In this document: positions 7,691 through 15,900 of the stretch, piece by piece
Position numbering within the stretch: position 1 is the first letter of the stretch
How the letters are laid out: each line of letters begins with the position of its first letter
Origin: JACJYC01 sp964558465
GTDB lineage: Bacteria; Bacteroidota; Bacteroidia; Chitinophagales; Saprospiraceae
Length of the DNA: 20,265 bases
Assembly (NCBI GenBank): GCA_964558465.1
Contig: CAZLEF010000108.1
Span: forward strand, 1 to 20,265
Reading direction: 5' to 3'
Notes under the pieces: generated by a model
Told to the model about the DNA's origin: nothing
The model's database searches: none
The model's input: only the letters and a program-made list of their open reading frames with translations
Program-made: the position numbers and the translations under genes

Positions 7691-8635
7691 TTAACCTTTC
7701 AGAATCTCAAAACAGTAGTGAATTTTTTTATTCCGGAAATCCTCCGGCACGGTTTTGGCGCTGATGTCCCGGATATGGGTGCTGAGGATTTTTTCTGCTT
7801 CCAGGTGAAACCGGCGAAAATTGGTAGAAAAGATGATTTGTCCGCCGGGTGCAGTCAGGGCCAGTACCCGGTTGATGATCATGGGGTGGTCGCGCTGGAT
7901 ATCGAGGATGCCGGACATGTTTTTACTGTTGGAAAAGGTCGGCGGGTCGAGGATGATCAGGTCGTATTTTTCGCTGTGTGGCTGTTGGAGCCATTGGAGG
8001 ATATCGGCGCGGAGGAAATGGTGTTGAGGGCCGTCCAGTGCATTGAGGGCCAGGTTGCGGCGGGCCCAGTCGAGGTAAGTATTCGACAGGTCGACCGTGG
8101 TGGTAGAGGCGGCGCCCCCGGCGGCAGCGTAAACGGTAAAAGAGCCGGTATAGGCAAAAAGATTGAGCACTTTTTTGCCATTTGCCCGCTCCCTGACCAT
8201 TTGCCGGGTGATGCGATGGTCGAGGAAAAGGCCGGTATCCAGGTAATCGCTGAGGTTGACCCAAAACTGCAGGCCGTTTTCGCGTGCGACGATTTCCTGT
8301 TTTCTTTCGGCCTGTTTTTCGTATTGCCAGGTCCCTTTCTGGGGTTTTCTTTCCTTGTAGAGGATCCGGTTGGCCGGAATCTGGAAAACTTCGCTCGCGG
8401 TTTGCCGGCAACCCGAACGGTATAATATCCGCTCTTCTTCTGTCAGGCGCTGGTTTCGTTCGTATTCTGCAATATGCAGGCAGTCCTCATATAGGTCGAT
8501 GGCCAGCGGAAATTCCGGTATATCGGCGTCGTACACCCGGTAGCAGGTAATCCCCTGGCGGCGGGCCCATTTGGCGAAATGGCGGCCGGTTTTGGTCAAA
8601 CGGTTGGTCAGGATGTTGAAATCGGGTAGAGGCAT
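7691..8635 (-). CDS. rlmK: Stand-alone RlmK-like 23S rRNA (guanine-N7) methyltransferase
   Basis: Class I SAM-dependent methyltransferase of 314 aa resembling the C-terminal RlmK half of E. coli RlmKL, which makes m7G2069 in 23S rRNA. Matches along the whole length include ITCYRVYDADIPEF (29-42), FWVNLSDYLDTGLFLDHRI (124-142), the SAM motif VLNLFAYTGSFTVYAA (156-171), STTTVDLSNTYLDWARRNL (177-195), LIILDPPTFSNSKNM (226-240) and IQRDH (246-250). The RlmL half (THUMP and m2G2445 methyltransferase) is absent here. The start is MPLPDFNILTNRL; the frame remains open upstream only because it crosses a stop-free tandem array. It lies 156 nt upstream of the TonB receptor, with no sign of co-function. 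RlmI or another RlmL-like methyltransferase is a less likely reading. Confidence 0.88.
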   Translation of the reverse strand: MPLPDFNILTNRLTKTGRHFAKWARRQGITCYRVYDADIPEFPLAIDLYEDCLHIAEYERNQRLTEEERILYRSGCRQTASEVFQIPANRILYKERKPQKGTWQYEKQAERKQEIVARENGLQFWVNLSDYLDTGLFLDHRITRQMVRERANGKKVLNLFAYTGSFTVYAAAGGAASTTTVDLSNTYLDWARRNLALNALDGPQHHFLRADILQWLQQPHSEKYDLIILDPPTFSNSKNMSGILDIQRDHPMIINRVLALTAPGGQIIFSTNFRRFHLEAEKILSTHIRDISAKTVPEDFRNKKIHYCFEILKG

Positions 8636-8642
8636 GGTGAAA

Positions 8643-8723
8643 GGTGAGAGAGAGGTGAGAGAGAGGTGAGAGAGGTGAGAGAGGTGAGAGAGGTGGGAGG
8701 GTGAGAGAGTGGGAGAGGTGAGA
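8643..8723. repeat. GGTGAGAGA tandem array (9-11 bp units)
   Basis: About eight imperfect copies of GGTGAGAGA(GA) end 8 nt before the rlmK start codon. Unit lengths seen are 11, 11, 9, 9 and 9, then degenerate ones. This is the reverse complement of the motif of the CTCTCACC array at 9895-10010, so the two arrays flank the TIM-barrel gene as inverted low-complexity repeats. Confidence 0.85.
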
Positions 8724-8724
8724 C

Positions 8725-8799
8725 CCGTCGGCCGGACGGCATCCTCGATTCCTCCGCGCCTTCTGCGCGGCACGCGCATCCTCGACGCCTGTGGCGTGG
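8725..8799. repeat. Three tandem short hairpins with different stems
   Basis: Hairpins recur every 29-31 bp: CCGTC-GGCCG-GACGG (8725-8739), CCGCGC-CTTCT-GCGCGG (8754-8770) and ACGCC-TGT-GGCGT (8785-8797). A CATCCTCG/ACTTCCTCG-like linker follows each. The stems differ in sequence but each is perfect. They start about 25 nt after the TIM-barrel stop, where a 3' end structure would be expected. Confidence 0.65.
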
Positions 8800-8822
8800 C
8801 ACGCACTTCCTCGGTTCCTCAT

Positions 8823-9755
8823 TCATAAAACAGGTTTAAATATTTTTTCCAAATATATTCTGCTCGCCCTGGTCGCTTCGGCTGCGGAAACCGTATTCGG
8901 CGATTTTTCCTCGAGGCATTGCTCCAATACCAGGTGTGGCCGGGTTTTCAGATCTTTCAGTGCATTGGCAAAACGGGCATAATCCAGGTCGCCATCCCCA
9001 AAAGTCTCCGACCAGGTTCCTTCGACGGACTGGCGGATATGCAATTCCGCCACCCGGTCTCCGTAGAGTTTCAACACATCAAAAACGGCGACCTGGGAGT
9101 TTCCGCATCCCCGGTAAACCCAATGGACGTCGAAACAAAATTTTACGTTTCCTGGATGGGTGGAGGCCAGCATATGATGGAATTCCCGCGCGCCGGCCCT
9201 CAGTTCTATATCGTGGTTGTGGTAGGCAAGGACCATTCTTTTTTTGCGCAATTCCGCACCCAAAATATCCAGGTTCCTGGCTTGCAAGGTCAATTCCGAA
9301 TCATTTTTGTTTTCCGGCCCCCCCCATTGGATCGGGTCTGGGTTGGTGACGATGATTTTGGTCCCCATTGGACGGACGGCATCGGCAATTTCCAGAAAGG
9401 CGCGCATGGAATTTTCAGCGTCCCCCGGTCGGTGCAAAACACTGCCGACGTAAATGGAAGGCATGGCCAATTGGTATTTCCGGAGCAAGGGCGCCCAGGT
9501 CGCAACTTCTGCCGCCTCGTAAAAACTGGGTTCGATCGCCGTAAGACCCGATTGTGCGTAGGTCTGCAGGGACTCGTCCAGGTCGGCGTACCAATCCTTC
9601 CCTTCCCGGTTGAAAAAGGTGAACCAGGTATAGACGTTGCAACTGACCGGCATGGGGGGTAAAGCCGGTAAAACCGCTATTGGTAAATTGGCTGCAACGG
9701 CCGCCCCTCCGAGCTGGGCGGCCTGCCCTAAAAATTCTCGCCTGCTGGTTGCCAT
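8823..9755 (-). CDS. Tat-exported sugar phosphate isomerase/epimerase-family TIM-barrel protein
   Basis: Xylose-isomerase-like TIM barrel (AP endonuclease 2 superfamily) of 310 aa. The N-terminus SRREFLGQAAQLGGAAVAA is a twin-arginine signal (RR at 5-6), so the protein is probably folded in the cytoplasm and moved to the periplasm. Likely metal ligands by family pattern are E75 in TAIEPSFYE, H179/H181 in AYHNHDIEL, D209/H211 in CFDVHWVY, H239 in AELHI and E278 in LVLEQC. The enzyme could isomerise or epimerise a sugar or inositol derivative; the substrate cannot be read from sequence. The start is set by the Tat motif right after the methionine. It stands alone, with repeat arrays on both sides and gaps of 187 and 245 nt. 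Confidence 0.85.
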   Translation of the reverse strand: MATSRREFLGQAAQLGGAAVAANLPIAVLPALPPMPVSCNVYTWFTFFNREGKDWYADLDESLQTYAQSGLTAIEPSFYEAAEVATWAPLLRKYQLAMPSIYVGSVLHRPGDAENSMRAFLEIADAVRPMGTKIIVTNPDPIQWGGPENKNDSELTLQARNLDILGAELRKKRMVLAYHNHDIELRAGAREFHHMLASTHPGNVKFCFDVHWVYRGCGNSQVAVFDVLKLYGDRVAELHIRQSVEGTWSETFGDGDLDYARFANALKDLKTRPHLVLEQCLEEKSPNTVSAAEATRASRIYLEKIFKPVL

Positions 9756-9805
9756 AGATGGAGGGAGATTGTTTTTGATGGGTTAAATTACATAAACTTT
9801 TACAC

Positions 9806-9894
9806 AACCTGTCCCGCAAAACAGAAAAGACGTAAAGCATCCACAAGGATCACAAGGAAAATGGTATACCTTGTGATTTCCAAAAATCTTGTTG
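9806..9894. repeat. Inverted-repeat element, copy 2 (diverged)
   Basis: Aligns without gaps to 4545-4616: ACCTGTCCCGC (9807-9817), AAAGAC, TCCACAA, AAGGAAA and TTGTGATT are shared at the same spacing. Its stem is ATCACAAGG (9849-9857) with CCTTGTGAT (9869-9877), perfect over 9 bp; CACAAGG at 9842-9848 is an alternative left arm. The outer 12-bp inverted repeats of copy 1 are eroded. It touches the start of the CTCTCACC array. Confidence 0.75.
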
Positions 9895-10010
9895 CCTCTC
9901 TCACCCTCTCACCCTCTCACTCTCTCACCCTCTCACCTCCTCTCACCCTCTCACCTCCTCTCACCCTCTCACTCTCTCACTCTCTCACTCTCTCACTCTC
10001 TCACTCCCTC
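9895..10010. repeat. CTCTCACC/CTCTCACT tandem array, mainly 8-bp period
   Basis: About 13 copies of CTCTCAC(C/T) at period 8, with some 10-bp spacings caused by an extra TC. The array runs into the 3' end of the SIMPL gene: the stop codon (10003-10001 on the - strand) and the last Glu codon are array sequence. On the sense strand of that gene the unit contains TGA. Confidence 0.95.
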
Positions 10011-10969
10011 GCCAAAGGCACCACATCCCCATTTGGCGTCACCAGCAGGTATTCCTTCCGGGAGGCGGCATCCAATCTGCGGGGGAAGGTGAAACGGGCG
10101 ACGAGGTTGTAGGAATACTGGATGACGGGTTCGAGGACTTCCGGGTTGATGACAATATCATAATCATTGGCCGGCACCGCGTTGTAAAACCGGGAAACGG
10201 GTTTGGTGACGGTATTGACGGACGAACCTTTTTCGATGCCGTCCATGGATTGGGAACTGTAGGCCTGGTAAGTTTCATAGCGATTGCCTGGGAAAGCGAC
10301 CCAGGCGTTTTCAGCCGTCAGCACCGTGGCGCTGTCCAGTTGAATGTTGATCCTGAGGTACTCTTTTTTCAGGTCGTTGAGGTAGCTGAAGGATTTCTGG
10401 CGGAGTTCTTCGTATACTTTTTGGGGGTCGCCGCCAAAATAGTCCACCTTGACCAGGTCGTAGATCTCTTCTCCGGCGGCAATGGTAACGATCTCGTCCA
10501 GTATTTCGGGTTTGGCGTATTTGACGTGGACGTTCTTTTGCAATTCAAAACCTTTGGGGATTTCGGTATAGGATTTTTTGCTGAAGAGTTTTTTGGAGAC
10601 GTCCAGTTCGTATTTGGGCAGGAAATTGACCATGTCCACAAATATATCCGTGGGGGCTACGCCCAGTCCCTGGATGCCTTTGACAAAAGCGTTGAGCCGT
10701 TCATTGAGCAGGGTGTTGGCCTCTTCGGTCGTTTTGCCGAGTTGTACGGTGCTGAAGACTGCAACATAGGAACCAGCTTTCTGATTGTACAATGCATTGA
10801 CCTTGATCTCCAGCATATTATCTGCAATGATTCTGGCTTCTTTAGACACGGATTGAAAGCGCTGGTTCTGGGTCAGGTCAAAATTCTGATACTGGACGTA
10901 GTTGCCGGCCTGTTGGGCTGCCAGAGTAAGCGGCAGGAAGGCGAGGATAAAAAATAGTGATTTTTTCAT
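10001..10969 (-). CDS. Exported SIMPL (DUF541) domain protein
   Basis: A protein of 322 aa with a Sec signal peptide (MKKSLFFILAFLPLTLAAQQ, cleavage near 19-20), followed by a SIMPL/DUF541-type domain over about 35-240: SVSKEARIIADNMLEIKVNA, then TTEEANTLLNERLNAFVKGIQGLGV and PTDIFVDMVNF. SIMPL proteins are periplasmic or surface proteins, often linked to stress tolerance in bacteria, with no settled biochemical activity. The C-terminal 90 residues (from about WVAFPGNRY) are not recognised. The start is placed at MKKSLFF because it opens the signal peptide; an in-frame ATG seven codons earlier is less likely. The last two codons and the TGA come from a tandem array. It is separated from susD by a strong terminator. 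Confidence 0.78.
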   Translation of the reverse strand: MKKSLFFILAFLPLTLAAQQAGNYVQYQNFDLTQNQRFQSVSKEARIIADNMLEIKVNALYNQKAGSYVAVFSTVQLGKTTEEANTLLNERLNAFVKGIQGLGVAPTDIFVDMVNFLPKYELDVSKKLFSKKSYTEIPKGFELQKNVHVKYAKPEILDEIVTIAAGEEIYDLVKVDYFGGDPQKVYEELRQKSFSYLNDLKKEYLRINIQLDSATVLTAENAWVAFPGNRYETYQAYSSQSMDGIEKGSSVNTVTKPVSRFYNAVPANDYDIVINPEVLEPVIQYSYNLVARFTFPRRLDAASRKEYLLVTPNGDVVPLARE

Positions 10970-11026
10970 AGGAACGGATTTGAATGACACAGCAATATTA
11001 AGGATTTTATTTTGTTTCGGTGTTTT

Positions 11027-11073
11027 ATGGTTACGTGGTTACATGGTTACATGGTAACCATTTAGCCATGTAA
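11027..11073. repeat. ATGGTTAC octamer array with two competing hairpins
   Basis: Four octamers (ATGGTTAC, GTGGTTAC, ATGGTTAC, ATGGTAAC) span 11027-11058. Two perfect 8-bp stems overlap and exclude each other: ATGGTTAC (11043-11050) with GTAACCAT (11054-11061), and TTACATGG (11047-11054) with CCATGTAA (11066-11073). The segment lies just beyond the susD terminator and upstream of the SIMPL gene. Confidence 0.75.
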
Positions 11074-11109
11074 AAAAAATCCCCCCGGATCAATACAACC
11101 CGGAGGGAT
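11072..11109 (-). terminator. Rho-independent terminator of the susC-susD operon
   Basis: On the - strand ATCCCTCCGG (11109-11100) pairs with CCGGGGGGAT (11088-11079) with a single G-U wobble and a 10-nt loop, followed by eight T (11079-11072). It lies 45 nt after the susD stop, which is a textbook intrinsic terminator position. Confidence 0.9.
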
Positions 11110-11113
11110 CTTT

Positions 11114-11153
11114 TCCTCAAATCCTCAAATCCTCGCATCCTCGCATCCTCAAA
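11114..11153. repeat. Tandem octamer array TCCTCAAA/TCCTCGCA, 5 copies
   Basis: Five exact-length octamers in the order TCCTCAAA, TCCTCAAA, TCCTCGCA, TCCTCGCA, TCCTCAAA. The array fills all the space between the susD terminator stem and the susD stop codon (11156-11154), which it abuts with no gap. Confidence 0.93.
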
Positions 11154-12896
11154 TCAATTATACCCCGGGTTCTGCCTCAGTACATCAGCGCCCTGGATAT
11201 CGATCTGGTTTTGCGGAATCGGGTAGTATTCGTTTTTACCAGCCGTGAAGCGTGCGCCGCCAAGGGAGTTGGCCAATTTTCCACTTTCGTAGGTCAGGTA
11301 AGCGTTCATATCTTTTTCAGCAACGCCCCAGCGGACGAGGTCGAAGAAGCGGTGGCCTTCGCCCGACAATTCGAGTTTGCGTTCGAAACGGACCGCTACC
11401 CGGGCCGCGTCTTTATCCGTCCAGGGGGTATTGTACAAGCCGATCACGTAGTTAGCTGCATTCGAGCCGTCGGGCATTTTCACCCAGCTATCCGGGTTGG
11501 CGGCCCTTGCGCGCACCTGGTTGACGTATGCGCGGGCGGTTTCCAGCGAACCGGCTTCGATCTCTGCTTCAGCAGCCATCAGCAGCACGTCGGCAAAACG
11601 GATGATGGTGAAGTTCATGGCCGGGTAACCCCTGGTCCAGGAACTGCCGTCCGTGAGAGCGCCTTCCTGCGACTTGTAATAGATGTACTTCTTCGGCGAA
11701 TACGGGCCGGCATAAGCCTGATCGCGGATCCAGTCGTAGCCCGGGAACAGACCCCAGTCGAGGTACGGAATACCCCTGCGGCCGATGGAGTGGTCGAGGC
11801 GCGGGTCAACCGGGCCTGCATCCGGCGTGAACGGATCGGTGGACAATAAACCCTGATCGGTTACCAACTGGTTGGCGCCGACATTGTAGGAGCCGTCCAG
11901 CAGCGGAAGGCCGTTGGCGTCAACGCGGAAGGAGTTGCCCAGTTCGAAACTCGGCGCAAAGAAGCCGCAGCAGTTGCCAGGGCCGCTGGGGCCTGTGTTG
12001 TACGGCCAGTTCAACACCATGTCCGGGTTCGCGTTGTTGGTACTGCCGGTATTAGCGGCTGCCTGGACGGCGAAAACGGATTCCGGGTTGTTGTCATTGG
12101 CTGCGTTATAGATCTGTGCGTAGTTGGGAACCAGGCTGTACGGTGTGCCTTTCGGGTTTTTGCCGTTGGCGATGACATCCGTAAAAATAGTCCGGGCCTC
12201 TGCAAATTTACCCTGGAAAAGCAGGGTTTTTGCCAGGTGGGCTTTGGCGGCCCAGCTATTGGCCCGGCCCACGGCGCCTTGGATTTCCGGTAAATTGTCG
12301 GCCGCATATTGGAAATCCGCCTGGATCAACGGCCAGATTTCGGTTTCATTGGACACATCTTCCAGCCCTGCGCCGAACTCCAGGGTTTCGTCAATGAACG
12401 GAACATTATTGTACGAAATCTTCAGTTGGAAATAATAGTAGCCCCTCAGGAAGCGTGCTTCTCCGGAGATGCGTTTCCGGTCATCATCCGTGACGGAAGG
12501 GTCGGTAACGGTTGCCAACTGTTTAAGGGTGGCATTTGACCGGCTGACGCCTTCGAACAGGCCATTCCAGCGATCCCTGGGAACCTGGTCGGTAGGTTGG
12601 AGTTCAAACCGCTGAACGAAGTTGATGGCGTTAAAGTCGCCGGCGTTGGTACCTTTATTGGCTTCACCGCCCTGAATACTGCCGTTCACCCAGTTGGAGG
12701 CGCTGCTGAAGTAATTGCCCCTGCCGCCCAACATGCTGTAAGCCCCGATCAGAAGGCCTTCGACGCCCTTTTTGGAATTCAACACCTCATTGGTCAACTG
12801 GCCAGTGGGCGCCACTTCCAGAAAACTATCCTTGCAGGCGCCGACGAGCACCGCAAGGGAGAGGGTCAGGATTAATTTATGGATTAAACTTTTCAT
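11154..12896 (-). CDS. SusD/RagB-family outer-membrane lipoprotein
   Basis: Surface lipoprotein of 580 aa that caps the SusC channel and binds the ligand for import. The signal peptide MKSLIHKLILTLSLAVLVGA ends in the lipobox LVGAC, giving lipidated C21, followed by KDSFLEVAPTGQLT, typical of SusD N-termini. Helical TPR-like middle. The C-terminal signature RFERKLELSGEGHRFFDLVRW (503-523) and the ending YYPIPQNQID...LRQNPGYN are diagnostic. The start is at MKSLIHKL, since the open frame upstream overlaps susC and gives no signal peptide. It is 37 nt downstream of susC in one operon. A neighbouring-cysteine pair (NCCGFF) is unusual in this family. The ligand is unknown; no glycoside hydrolase or peptidase gene adjoins. 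Confidence 0.96.
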   Translation of the reverse strand: MKSLIHKLILTLSLAVLVGACKDSFLEVAPTGQLTNEVLNSKKGVEGLLIGAYSMLGGRGNYFSSASNWVNGSIQGGEANKGTNAGDFNAINFVQRFELQPTDQVPRDRWNGLFEGVSRSNATLKQLATVTDPSVTDDDRKRISGEARFLRGYYYFQLKISYNNVPFIDETLEFGAGLEDVSNETEIWPLIQADFQYAADNLPEIQGAVGRANSWAAKAHLAKTLLFQGKFAEARTIFTDVIANGKNPKGTPYSLVPNYAQIYNAANDNNPESVFAVQAAANTGSTNNANPDMVLNWPYNTGPSGPGNCCGFFAPSFELGNSFRVDANGLPLLDGSYNVGANQLVTDQGLLSTDPFTPDAGPVDPRLDHSIGRRGIPYLDWGLFPGYDWIRDQAYAGPYSPKKYIYYKSQEGALTDGSSWTRGYPAMNFTIIRFADVLLMAAEAEIEAGSLETARAYVNQVRARAANPDSWVKMPDGSNAANYVIGLYNTPWTDKDAARVAVRFERKLELSGEGHRFFDLVRWGVAEKDMNAYLTYESGKLANSLGGARFTAGKNEYYPIPQNQIDIQGADVLRQNPGYN

Positions 12897-12914
12897 TTCT
12901 TTAATTTTTGAAAC

Positions 12915-12929
12915 AAACAATGCTTGTTT
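12915..12929 (-). promoter_or_regulatory. Small hairpin between susC and susD
   Basis: AAACAA (12915-12920) and TTGTTT (12924-12929) form a perfect 6-bp stem with a 3-nt loop in the 37-nt gap between the susC stop and the susD start. It could influence mRNA processing or the SusC:SusD ratio. AT-rich and short, so possibly chance. Confidence 0.3.
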
Positions 12930-12933
12930 TTGA

Positions 12934-15900
12934 TCAGAATCCAACGTTCAGCCCCACGATGAAACTCCGGGTAACAGGATAGTTGCCGACGTCAATACCA
13001 AAGTTGGTATCCACGGCGCCGCCTACGCCGGGATCGAGGCCGCCGTATTTGCTGATGGTGAAAACGTTGTTGGTGGAAACATAAAGCCTGGCCCTGTCAA
13101 TCGTATTGCCGAACAGGCTGGATGGGAAGTTGTAACCCAGCGTGATATGGCTCATGCGCAGGTAAGAACCGTCTTCAACATACCAGGAGTTGGGCTGGGT
13201 GTTGGTGCTGAAATTGGAAACGTTCTCAAAGATCGGCTGGTCGGTTCCGGTATTTTGCGGCGTCCAGGAGTCTTTCACCCGCGCACTGACAGCGGCGCCG
13301 GTAAAGGACGGGTAAAAGTCGGTAAACCACTTGGAGTAGTTGAAGATCTTGTTGCCCAGAGAAGTATACAAATAAGTTTCCAGATCGAAGTTCTTCAACG
13401 TGAACCTCAGGTTGATGCCACCCAGGAATTTTGGAACCGGGCTGCCGATGAAGGTGCGGTCGGCGGCGTCGATCTTGCCGTCCGGGCGGCCGGTCAGCTC
13501 GCCTTCGTCGTCAAATCCGTCGAGGTCGGCAAACCGGAAACGACCAGGAGCGGCGCCGTTTTGTTCAGGGGCAGCAGCCACTTCGGCTGCATCCTGGAAC
13601 AGGCCGACCACCTGGTAGCCATAGAAAGCTGCGATGGAGTAGCCGATCTGGTTGCGGGTAGGAATACCGCTCATCCTGTTGGTAGGAAGGCCGGTGTCGA
13701 AATATTCGATATCGGGCGCCAGGCCGGTGATCTCGTTTTTCAGCCAGGAGCCGGTCACTGTTGCTTCATACCCCAATTGGCTGATTTTGCCGCGGTAGAT
13801 CACCTGAATGTCCAGACCCTGATTCAACATATTGGCGATGTTGACGGCGGGCGCCTGGGCATAGGGGCCAACCACCGCCGGAACCGGAACCTGGAACAAC
13901 AGGTCGCGGGTGTCCTTTTTCCATAAGTCCAGGATCAGGTCCAGTTTGCCGTTGGCAAACGTACCGTCCATACCGATATTGGTGGTGGTACTGGTTTCCC
14001 ATTTGGCATCCGGGTTGCCGATGCGGCTCTTGTAAAAGCCTTCGGCAGCGCTGGTGTTGGTGCCAAAAATGTCATAGGAGGCGTTACCGATGCTCGACTG
14101 GAAGAGGCTGAACTGGTTGTTCGGGTCCACGTTGTTGGAGTTACCCATTTGGCCCCAGCCGCCACGGATCTTCAGGTCGTCGATGAAGTCGATACCCTGC
14201 ATGAACGGCTCGGCAGTAATGCGCCAGGCTGCGGAAACAGCCGGGAAGGTGCCGTAGCGATTGTTGGCGCCGAACCGGGAAGAACCGTCGCGGCGCAAAA
14301 CACCCGTAATATAATATTTGTCGTTGTAGGAGTAGTTCAACTTACCAAATATGGAGAAGAAATTCACCCCTTTGAAATAGTTGCTGTTCACCACATCGTT
14401 ACCGACCGTTGAAAGGTTGATATAATCCGGTGTGGTGGCGAACGGGTTCAGACCCGAACTGCCGGTGAAATAACCCCTGCCTGTATTCAAAGCTTCGACA
14501 CCGGCCAACAGGTCGATACTGTGTACGCCGAATTGTTTTTTAAAGTTGGCCGTGTTGGTAAAGCTGTAGCTGAAGTTGTACCCGGAGCTTTCGCCATAGC
14601 CGAAGCTGGCGTTGTTTTCCGAGTTCTCATACTGCAAGCGGGTGAAGTTGCGGGTGAAGAAGTTGTTGTACTGACCGCCGACAGTGCTCCTCAGTGTCAG
14701 TTCGGGCAGCAGATCCACTTCGATGTAAACGTTGCCGAAGCCGTTGCCGTTAAAAGCTTTGTTGTTTTTCTGCCCGTCGCGGGAGGCTACCGGGTTGCGC
14801 GGGTTGTTGAAACCCTTGGCGGCGGTACCGGCGTATCCGCCGAATTCGTCGTAAACCGGAATGATCGGCGGCATCCGGAAAGCGGAAAGCACGTCATTCT
14901 CCTCCTGGGCAACGCCCAGACCGTTGTTGGCGCCCTGCTGTGCAAGTACCTGGCGGTAAGTGAACTGCAGGTTTTCGCCGATCCGTACACCCTTTGCGAT
15001 ATCGAACTCGGTGTTGGCGCGGAAAGTCCGGCGTTTGAATTCGTTGTAGATCATGATGCCGGACTGATCCTGGTAGCTGAAGCCGATATAGTAGCGGCTG
15101 TTTTCCGTTGAGCCGGAAAAACCCAGCGAATGCCGAGTCAGGGGAGCATTGCGGGTGATGGCGTCATACCAGTCGGTGCCGGCTTTGTTGGCCTTGACCA
15201 CCTGGTAGATCGGGCCCGCCGTCGGGTCGACGTTGTACTTGGCGCGTTCGGCCTCCAGGTTGACAGAGCCCACGATGCCGGAAGCGCCGCCAACGTTGAT
15301 GTAATCAGGAATGATCGGTGTAGCGCCCGCGCCGTACTGCGGGTGGCTGGGCGTACCGCCCTGGGCAAGAATCGCCTTCCACGTCCATTCAGCCTGTTCG
15401 GCCGGGTTGAGCATCTCCTGGCCCGTGCCCGGCGTCGTGACACCGTAAAGGGCGTCGTAAGAAATGCTCAGAGGCTGAGGTTTTTTCTTGCCCCGCTTGG
15501 TGGTGTAAACGATCACACCGTTGGCAGCGCGCGCGCCATAGATGGAAGCGGAGGCTGCGTCTTTCAGGATGGTGGTGGACTCGATGTCGTCCGGCGACAG
15601 GAAGTCGGTGGAACCCACCGGAACTCCGTCAACCACATACAGCGGCTCATTCCCGCCAAAGGCGCCAAAACCCCGTACCCGAACGATGCTGCTCGTACCC
15701 GGCTGGCCGTTGGTGATCACCGTCACGCCCGGCGCCCGGCCCTGGAGTTGTTGCTCCACGTTGCCGGAGGGGATGGCGGTCAGGTCCTTGGTTTTGATCG
15801 TTGAGACGGCCCCTGTGGTCTGGCGTTTGGTGTCGATGGAATAACCTGTTACGACAACCTCGTCCAGGGCGACGCCCTCCGACAATTTGATGCTCAGCGT

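Noticed and set aside
8636..8806. N-terminal extension of rlmK through the tandem array
   Set aside because: The extension translates the low-complexity array (Ser-His-Leu repeats) and GC-rich hairpins; RlmK similarity begins at the methionine at 8635.
9895..10010. CRISPR array
   Set aside because: Units are 8-10 bp and contiguous with no spacers; no cas genes are present. The same applies to the other octamer arrays.
12897..12944. Longer susD start overlapping the end of susC
   Set aside because: It would put 16 residues before the lipoprotein signal peptide; the ATG at 12896 gives a standard lipobox distance.
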